64,000 bases of DNA from Clostridium septicum (GTDB lineage Bacteria > Bacillota > Clostridia > Clostridiales > Clostridiaceae). The stretch is taken from contig NZ_CP023671.1 of NCBI RefSeq assembly GCF_003606265.1, forward strand, positions 1,922,001 to 1,986,000, read 5' to 3'. Shown here in pieces: positions 58,345-64,000 of the stretch. Positions within the stretch are counted from its first letter, which is position 1. Each line of letters starts with the position of its first letter. Below the pieces are notes generated by a model, which was given only the letters and a program-made list of their open reading frames with translations, was not told where the DNA came from and did not search any database. Position numbers and translations under genes: made by a program.

Positions 58345-59409
58345 ATGAGAATAAAAGATGATAAAGAAATAAAAAAAATATTGAAGTTAATGAGTCCAGG
58401 AACACCTTTAAGAGATGGTTTGGAAAATATTTTAAGAGCTAAAACTGGTGGACTGATAGTAATTGGTGATGGGGAAGCAGTGATGGAGCTTGTAGATGGT
58501 GGATTTCATATAAATTCAGAATATACTCCAGCTTATGTATATGAGTTAGCCAAGATGGATGGAGCTATTGTTATAAGTGGAGATTTAAAAAGAATAGTAT
58601 GTGCAAATACTCAATTAGTACCATCATCATCGTTAACTACATATGAAACTGGAACAAGACATAGAACTGCAAATAGAGTAGCTAAGCAAACAGGTAATAT
58701 TGTTATAGCCATATCACAAAGAAGAAATATAATAACAATATATAAAGGTGAATTAAAATATGTTTTGCAAGAGAGTAGTGTAATATTAGCTAGAGCTAAT
58801 CAAGCGATTCAAACACTTGAAAAGTATGTAATTGTATTAAATAGAGCCATAAATAATTTAAATTTATTAGAATTTCAGGATTTAACTACTTTATTTGATG
58901 TTGTAACAGCTATACAAAGAACGGAAATGGTAATGAGAATAGTTGAAGAAATTAAAAGATATATTGTAGAGCTGGGTAATGAAGGTAGGTTAATTTCTAT
59001 GCAATTACATGAGCTAATAAAGAACATAGAAAGGGATGGAATATTACTTATTAGAGATTATTGCAAAGAAGATTTAGAACCAGAAGAAATATATAAAGAT
59101 ATACAGGTATTTAGCGCAGAGGAGTTATTAGACTTAGATTTAATAGCTAAATTATTGGGGTATAATGGAATATCATTGGTTGATACTTTAATATCACCAA
59201 AAGGATATAGAGTTTTATTTAAGGTTCCTAGAATCCCAAGTGTAGTAATAGAAAATTTAGTTAAACATTTTAATGAATTAAAATATGTAGTAGAGGCTAA
59301 TACTGATGATTTGGATCAAGTAGATGGTATTGGGGAAGCAAGAGCAAGAGCTATAAGAAATGGACTAAGAAGAATAAAAGAGCAAGTTTATTTAAAAAAT
59401 GAAATATAA
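58345..59409 (+). CDS. disA: Diadenylate cyclase DisA
   Basis: Scans DNA and makes cyclic-di-AMP; branched recombination intermediates inhibit it, and in B. subtilis it delays sporulation on damage. 354 residues: N-terminal DAC domain with [10 protein letters not shown] and [15 protein letters not shown], a helical linker and a C-terminal HhH DNA-binding domain ([19 protein letters not shown]). AGGTGAG precedes the ATG. It sits with radA, which binds and inhibits DisA in B. subtilis. The cyclic-di-AMP receptor darA is at 45059. Confidence 0.97.
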   Translation: MRIKDDKEIKKILKLMSPGTPLRDGLENILRAKTGGLIVIGDGEAVMELVDGGFHINSEYTPAYVYELAKMDGAIVISGDLKRIVCANTQLVPSSSLTTYETGTRHRTANRVAKQTGNIVIAISQRRNIITIYKGELKYVLQESSVILARANQAIQTLEKYVIVLNRAINNLNLLEFQDLTTLFDVVTAIQRTEMVMRIVEEIKRYIVELGNEGRLISMQLHELIKNIERDGILLIRDYCKEDLEPEEIYKDIQVFSAEELLDLDLIAKLLGYNGISLVDTLISPKGYRVLFKVPRIPSVVIENLVKHFNELKYVVEANTDDLDQVDGIGEARARAIRNGLRRIKEQVYLKNEI

Positions 59410-59455
59410 GTAATTAAAAATAAGAATAAGTGAGAATAAGTTAGTTAATAATAAA

Positions 59456-59484
59456 AAAGCAGGTTATTTTAAATAACCTGCTTT
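59456..59484. terminator. Bidirectional terminator between disA and the next gene
   Basis: AAAGCAGGTTATTT (59456-59469) pairs with AAATAACCTGCTTT (59471-59484); the innermost bases form the loop. Convergent genes share it. Confidence 0.85.
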
Positions 59485-59489
59485 AAAAA

Positions 59490-59888
59490 TTATCTAAATG
59501 TAAACTTTCCAAGAGTGTTTATTTTATCTTCTTCTTTAAGCAGTATATCATAGAGGTTTAAATCTAAACTATTACAAAGAGATGTAAGATAAAACAAATT
59601 ATTTCCAATTTCTCTTTCGATAACATCACGACAGTTATCACATAATTTTCCGTTTAGATGATTTTCAAGTGAAGAACTAAAATCTGATAATGAATCATTT
59701 TCGCTAGGGGTAGCCTGTTTATCAGCAGATATATTAATACATCCACAGTTTGTAACAGATTTTGCTACGGCTCTATTTACCCTAGCGCTTGATTCAGTGT
59801 ATTTAGTCATTATGTCAAGTATACTTTTATGTCTTATTAGTGATTCGTTAACATCATTTTGAAAGTTATCAAATATTATATCTTTCAT
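59490..59888 (-). CDS. Unknown Cys-containing protein downstream of disA
   Basis: I cannot assign a function to this 132-residue protein. It is largely helical, with two Cys pairs, CGC (Cys48, Cys50) and CDNC (Cys83, Cys86), that could form a zinc site, and a C-terminal segment EREIGNNLFYLTSLCNSLDL that looks faintly MazG-like. I believe related clostridial proteins carry the label DUF1573, but cannot verify this. ATG 59888 is set by AAGGAG on the minus strand; TTG 59897 is an alternative. It is read convergently with disA, beyond a shared terminator. Confidence 0.7.
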   Translation of the reverse strand: MKDIIFDNFQNDVNESLIRHKSILDIMTKYTESSARVNRAVAKSVTNCGCINISADKQATPSENDSLSDFSSSLENHLNGKLCDNCRDVIEREIGNNLFYLTSLCNSLDLNLYDILLKEEDKINTLGKFTFR

Positions 59889-60070
59889 ATGTTTCAACTC
59901 CTTATCCTAAATAAATATATACAACTATAAAATGTGACTAATAAATTTAAAGCGATAAATTTGTTAATGTAACCATAGCCTGTATTAATTATTATAATAA
60001 CTAATTTTATTTTAAATTTATAGGGGGTAAATTTATTTTAAATTAATAAGAATTTAAGAAATACACATTT

Positions 60071-60096
60071 TAGACATTAGTTTAATATGGTATAAT
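60071..60096 (+). promoter_or_regulatory. Candidate promoter of yacL
   Basis: TATAAT at 60091-60096 is preceded by TG at 60088-60089 (extended -10). A -35-like TAGACA (60071-60076) is 14 bp away, which is short. It is the only candidate in 290 bp upstream of the gene. Confidence 0.4.
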
Positions 60097-60188
60097 ATTA
60101 TAAATTCTTTGTAAATAAAGTTTAAATTAGAATAAATAAAAGGATTAAATTAGAAAATTATGTCAAAAATCTAATAGGAGGTGATTGT

Positions 60189-61274
60189 GTGTTCAAAAAA
60201 ACAATAAGAATTATATTTTCGCTTATAGGCTCAATCTGTGGTTATGTTGTTGGGAGTATTGTATTAGACATTCCTCAAATCAACAAGATTAATTTCTTAT
60301 CACAACCAGTAGGTTCGGTATTATTTCTTATTTTTACAGTTTTATTATTTGGTCTTATATTATTTTTAATTTCTCCACGTATTTATGATTGGGTATCAAA
60401 TCTTATAGAATATGCAGAAAAGAACATTCAAAAATTATCAGCTACTGAAATACTTTATGGTGGTTTTGGAGCATTACTATCATTAATAATAACATCATTA
60501 ATTGGAATGCCGTTGAATAAACTAACAATAGTAGGTCCGATTTTATTTATATTATTCAATCTAATATTTGCATTTATTGTAGGTGATATATTTATTAAGA
60601 AAAAAGAAGATATATCAGCGCTACTAATAAATTTAAAAAAGACTAGCATAAAGGAGAAGAAGTCTAAGAATGTTTTAAAAACAATTCCGAAGGTTTTAGA
60701 TACATCAGTTATAATTGATGGTAGAATATTTGACATATGTAAAACTGGATTTGTAGAAGGTCCGTTGGTTATTCCAAGTTTTGTTTTAGATGAACTTAGA
60801 CATATTTCAGATTCTTCTGATTCTTTAAAGAGAAATAGAGGAAGAAGAGGGCTAGATATACTTAATAAAATACAAAAGGAATTAGAAATAGAAACTCAAA
60901 TTTGGGAAGGCGATTTTCAAGAGATTGCAGAAGTAGATAGCAAGCTTTTAAAATTAGCTCAAGTTTTAAAAGGAAAAGTTATAACTAATGATTTTAATTT
61001 AAATAAGGTTGCAGAATTTCAAGGAGTTCCAGTTCTTAATATAAATGAATTAGCAAATGCAATAAAGCCTGTTGTTCTTCCAGGTGAAGAAATGAGGGTT
61101 ATAGTTGTAAAAGATGGTAAAGAAGCAACTCAAGGTATTGCATACCTTGATGATGGAACAATGATAGTAGTAGAGGGTGGAAAAAAATACATAGGAGAAC
61201 CTATAGATGTTTTAGTAACCTCAGTACTTCAAACAGCTGCAGGAAGAATGATTTTCGCAAAACCAAAGGAATAG
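60189..61274 (+). CDS. yacL: PIN/TRAM-domain membrane protein YacL
   Basis: A 361-residue protein with four N-terminal TM helices (about 5-145), a PIN nuclease-like domain (about 165-285: LDTSVIIDGRIFDIC, VLDELRHISDSS, VITNDFNLNKVAEF) with the conserved acidic residues, and a C-terminal TRAM RNA-binding domain (about 295-355). YacL occurs throughout Firmicutes; in B. subtilis it is next to disA and ispD, as here. It is presumably a ribonuclease, of unknown target. The GTG start follows AGGAGGTG. Confidence 0.92.
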   Translation: MFKKTIRIIFSLIGSICGYVVGSIVLDIPQINKINFLSQPVGSVLFLIFTVLLFGLILFLISPRIYDWVSNLIEYAEKNIQKLSATEILYGGFGALLSLIITSLIGMPLNKLTIVGPILFILFNLIFAFIVGDIFIKKKEDISALLINLKKTSIKEKKSKNVLKTIPKVLDTSVIIDGRIFDICKTGFVEGPLVIPSFVLDELRHISDSSDSLKRNRGRRGLDILNKIQKELEIETQIWEGDFQEIAEVDSKLLKLAQVLKGKVITNDFNLNKVAEFQGVPVLNINELANAIKPVVLPGEEMRVIVVKDGKEATQGIAYLDDGTMIVVEGGKKYIGEPIDVLVTSVLQTAAGRMIFAKPKE

Positions 61275-61290
61275 TTGAGTAGGTGTTAAC

Positions 61291-61965
61291 ATGGTAAGTG
61301 CTATTGTTTTAGCAGGTGGAAAAGGTAAACGAATGGGAGCTGGAATTAGTAAACAATATATAGAGTTAAATAATAAGCCGATTTTATATTATACTTTAAA
61401 AAAGTTTATTGATTGTACACATATAGATAAGGTGATTTTAGTATTACCGGAAGATGAAATTGAATATTGTAAAAAAGAAGTTTTAGATAAGTATTCTTTA
61501 AAAGTGGATAGACTAGTAAAGGGTGGAAAGGAAAGACAAGATTCAGTTCTAAATGCTTTATTATCTATAAAGGATACAGACATTGTTCTTATTCATGATG
61601 GAGCTAGACCATTTGTTTCAGAGGATGTAATAAAAAATGGTATAAGTTTAGCAAGGCTATATGGAGCAGCAGCACCAGGTGTTATGCCTAAAGATACAAT
61701 AAAATTAAAAGATAAGAGTGGATTTTCAATAGAAACTCCTAAAAGAGAAAATCTAGTATCTATTCAGACACCACAAGTATTTAAATTTGATATAATTCTT
61801 GAATGTCATAAGAAAATAAAATCTGAAGAAATATCAGTTACAGATGATACTATGGTAGTTGAAAAATACAACAATAAAGTATATCTTTATGAAGGTGATT
61901 ATACTAATATAAAGATAACAACACCAGAAGATTTAATATTAGGAGAGAGACTTATTAGACTATAG
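61291..61965 (+). CDS. ispD: 2-C-methyl-D-erythritol 4-phosphate cytidylyltransferase
   Basis: Third enzyme of the MEP isoprenoid pathway. 224 residues: LAGGKGKRMGAGISKQY, ILVLPEDEIEYC, HDGARPFVS and IQTPQVFK, then DDTMVVE. GAGTAGGTG precedes the ATG. It is 16 bp after yacL. ispF, which follows in B. subtilis, is not adjacent here. Confidence 0.97.
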   Translation: MVSAIVLAGGKGKRMGAGISKQYIELNNKPILYYTLKKFIDCTHIDKVILVLPEDEIEYCKKEVLDKYSLKVDRLVKGGKERQDSVLNALLSIKDTDIVLIHDGARPFVSEDVIKNGISLARLYGAAAPGVMPKDTIKLKDKSGFSIETPKRENLVSIQTPQVFKFDIILECHKKIKSEEISVTDDTMVVEKYNNKVYLYEGDYTNIKITTPEDLILGERLIRL

Positions 61966-61974
61966 AACATGATA

Positions 61975-62003
61975 TTGACATAATTTTAAGCAAAAGATAT
62001 AAT
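61975..62003 (+). promoter_or_regulatory. Consensus sigma-A promoter of proS
   Basis: Exact TTGACA (61975-61980) and TATAAT (61998-62003) with a 17-bp spacer. It starts the T-box leader. Confidence 0.9.
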
Positions 62004-62009
62004 AAGGTA

Positions 62010-62220
62010 CAAATAAATATTACTAACGCAGTGAAGAAGAATAGTAGGGTCCGTCTTTCAGAGAGAAAGTCCTTAGGCTGTAAGATTTTCAATAGGGTTT
62101 GAACCAGCTTCGGAGTTGTAGGTAAAAACTATCGGTTTAATACCGTTATCATTATTAGAGAACAAATTTAGGTGGTACCGCGATATAAGTTCGCCCTAAT
62201 CATAGGGGCGGACTTTTTTT
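62010..62220 (+). promoter_or_regulatory. T-box riboswitch leader of proS (proline expected)
   Basis: The T-box core TTAGGTGGTACCGCG (62169-62183) is followed by a G-C-rich terminator stem (62188-62198 with 62203-62214) and T-run. Stem I spans roughly 62025 to 62130. A specifier Pro codon is expected, but I could not fix its position; CCG at 62143-62145 lies in a small stem and is not a safe call. Confidence 0.92.
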
Positions 62221-62307
62221 ATATAACTGACAAAGAAATTTTTTATTATCCAATTATTTAATTGTTTAATAAGATAATATAGTAGCAATGTATAGGGAGG
62301 AATAAGT

Positions 62308-64000
62308 ATGAAAATGTCTAATATGCTTATATCAACTTTAAGAGAGGTTCCAGCAGAAGCTGAAATAGATAGTCATAAGTTGATGTTAAGATCTGGAATG
62401 ATAAGAAAAATGGCTTCAGGAGTTTATAATTATCTTCCTTTAGGATTAAAGGTTTTAAAGAACATAGAAGAGATAGTAAGAGAAGAAATGAATAATGCAG
62501 GAGCACAAGAGTTTTTAGCATCGGCAGTATTACCAGCTGAATTATGGCAAGAATCTGGTAGATGGGATGTATATGGAGAAGAAATGTTTAGATTAAAAGA
62601 TAGAAATAATAGAGATTTCTGTCTTGGACCAACACATGAAGAAGTGTTTACGGATATTGCTAGAAATGAAATAAAATCATATAAACAATTACCAGTAAAT
62701 CTATATCAAATTCAAACAAAATATAGAGATGAAAGAAGACCAAGATTTGGGGTTATGAGATCAAGAGAGTTTGTTATGAAAGATGCCTATAGCTTTGATA
62801 AAGATCAAGCTGGTTTAGATATATCATTTGATAAGATGCATGATGCTTATGTTAAAATATTTAATAGATGTGGATTAGATGCTAAATGTGTAGAAGCTGA
62901 TTCAGGTGCTATTGGGGGGTCAAATTCTGCTGAATTTATGGTTAAATCAGAAGTTGGTGAAGACGATGTAGTATTCTGTACGTCTTGTAATTATGCAGCG
63001 AATATGGAAAAAGCACCATCAACACCAGAAAAGGATGAAGTTCAAGAATTAAAAGAATTATTTAAAATAGAAACACCAAATGTTAGAACTATTGAAGAGT
63101 TAGTTAATTTCTTTAATACAACAGAAAAAAGCTTTGCTAAAACATTAATTTTTAATGCTGATGGTAAAGTTGTAGCAGTAATGGTTAGAGGAGATAGAGA
63201 GGTCAATGAAGTTAAGGTTTCTAATGCGTTAGGTGGAGTAGTTAATTTAAATATGGCTACAGCAGAAGAAGTTCTTGGAGCAACAAATGCAGCTATAGGA
63301 TTTGCGGGTCCTATAGGAATAAACGTAGAAGAGCTTTTAGTTGATGAAGAAGTAGCTAATATGTATAACTTTATAGTTGGAGCTAATGAAACTGGATATC
63401 ATTTTGAAAATGTGAATTACGGAAGAGACTTTGAAGGTAAAGTTGGAGATTACAGAAATATAACGGTTGGAGAAAAATGTCCTGCTTGTGGAAAGGAAGT
63501 TACTATAGCAAGAGGAACTGAAGTAGGTCATATCTTTAAGTTAGGAACAAAATACTCAGAAGCTATGAAAGCTACTTTCATAGATGAAAATGGGAAAGAA
63601 AAGCCATTTGTTATGGGATGTTATGGAATTGGAGTAACAAGGACTATGGCTTCAGTAATAGAACAACATCATGATGAAAATGGAATAGTATGGCCATTAG
63701 CTATAGCTCCACATCATGTTACAGTAATACCAGTAAATATAAAAGATGAAAATCAAATGGAAATAGCTAATAAGTTATACGAAGAGCTAAAATCTATAGG
63801 AGTAGATGTCTTATTAGATGATAGAAATGAAAGAGCAGGAGTTAAATTTAAAGATTCAGAATTAATGGGAATACCAATGAGAATAACTGTTGGTAAGAAA
63901 ATAACTGAAGGTGAAGTTGAATTTAAATTAAGAACTTCGGAAGTAGAAGTTATAAAGATAGAAGAAGCTGTTAACAAAGTTAAAGAAGAGTTTAAGAAAA
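62308..64000 (+). CDS. proS: Prolyl-tRNA synthetase, bacterial type (3' end outside window)
   Basis: Charges tRNA-Pro. About 564 residues are in the window and the frame is still open at base 64000; the family is about 570, so only a few codons are missing. Class II core with motif 1 region [15 protein letters not shown], motif 2 [17 protein letters not shown], an INS editing (YbaK-like) insertion (about 235-390), motif 3 [14 protein letters not shown] and a C-terminal anticodon domain. AGGGAGG lies before the ATG at 62308. It is controlled by the T-box. Confidence 0.97.
   Translation, partial: MKMSNMLISTLREVPAEAEIDSHKLMLRSGMIRKMASGVYNYLPLGLKVLKNIEEIVREEMNNAGAQEFLASAVLPAELWQESGRWDVYGEEMFRLKDRNNRDFCLGPTHEEVFTDIARNEIKSYKQLPVNLYQIQTKYRDERRPRFGVMRSREFVMKDAYSFDKDQAGLDISFDKMHDAYVKIFNRCGLDAKCVEADSGAIGGSNSAEFMVKSEVGEDDVVFCTSCNYAANMEKAPSTPEKDEVQELKELFKIETPNVRTIEELVNFFNTTEKSFAKTLIFNADGKVVAVMVRGDREVNEVKVSNALGGVVNLNMATAEEVLGATNAAIGFAGPIGINVEELLVDEEVANMYNFIVGANETGYHFENVNYGRDFEGKVGDYRNITVGEKCPACGKEVTIARGTEVGHIFKLGTKYSEAMKATFIDENGKEKPFVMGCYGIGVTRTMASVIEQHHDENGIVWPLAIAPHHVTVIPVNIKDENQMEIANKLYEELKSIGVDVLLDDRNERAGVKFKDSELMGIPMRITVGKKITEGEVEFKLRTSEVEVIKIEEAVNKVKEEFKK

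Overview
The window is about 30% G+C protein-coding sequence from a spore-forming, low-GC Firmicute. It is almost certainly a Clostridium sensu stricto (cluster I) chromosome. The reasons are the 16S rRNA sequence, an 8-iron clostridial ferredoxin, formate-tetrahydrofolate ligase, many sporulation genes (spoVT, yabP, yabQ, spoIIE, gin) and synteny with the origin-proximal region of Bacillus subtilis. I cannot name the species. Nearly all genes lie on the + strand, as expected for the leading strand close to oriC.

Region by region. (1) 1-4.0 kb: the end of prs, an OmpR-type response regulator and histidine kinase pair, and a membrane-anchored HtrA-like protein that has lost its catalytic His and Ser. 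(2) 4.1-15.6 kb: pth-mfd-prsA-spoVT-yabM-like flippase-yabN/mazG-hup-rqcP-yabP-yabQ-divIC-yabR, a conserved block of translation, repair, division and sporulation genes. (3) 15.8-16.5 kb: seven tRNA genes (Leu-fMet-Met-Leu-fMet-Met-Leu) in perfect 274-bp tandem repeats behind a consensus promoter. (4) 16.8-29.3 kb: spoIIE, tilS-hpt-ftsH, fhs, coaX-dusB, greA-lysS. (5) 29.5-33.2 kb: three tRNA-Asn genes, a T-box leader with glycyl-tRNA synthetase, and murD. (6) 33.3-34.2 kb: a minus-strand repeat-rich lipoprotein. (7) 34.5-40.0 kb: a complete rRNA operon, 16S-tRNA-Ala-tRNA-Ile-23S-5S-tRNA-Phe-tRNA-Cys, with leader/trailer processing stems. (8) 40.0-44.0 kb: an S66 peptidase, a CorA transporter, an unknown membrane protein and an M20-like amidohydrolase with altered metal ligands. 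(9) 44.1-47.7 kb: gin-tmk-darA-holB-ricT, a small HMA-like protein and a ferredoxin. (10) 47.8-59.4 kb: a degenerate metallo-beta-lactamase-fold protein, ctsR-clpC without mcsA/mcsB, then a block absent from the B. subtilis order (trxB-glutaredoxin-gapN, a second glutaredoxin, nagR-nagB), then radA-disA. (11) 59.5-64.0 kb: a Cys-containing unknown, yacL, ispD, and a T-box leader with proS, which runs off the window.

How the parts connect. Many genes serve translation (tRNA clusters, rRNA, GlyRS, LysRS, ProRS, TilS, DusB, Pth, RqcP). Two synthetases have T-box leaders that sense uncharged tRNA. Sporulation control appears as SpoIIE, which activates sigma-F, as Gin, which inhibits sigma-G and sits behind a sigma-F-type promoter, as SpoVT, and as the DisA/DarA pair that makes and senses cyclic-di-AMP. 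Proteostasis genes (CtsR/ClpC, FtsH, PrsA) carry a clear CtsR operator. I did not find phage, insertion-sequence, CRISPR or obvious defence genes. The observations most worth a second look are the pseudo-HtrA beside a two-component system, the tandem tRNA array, a CsoR/CstR-like palindrome in front of trxB-glutaredoxin, and the ctsR-clpC pair without mcsAB.
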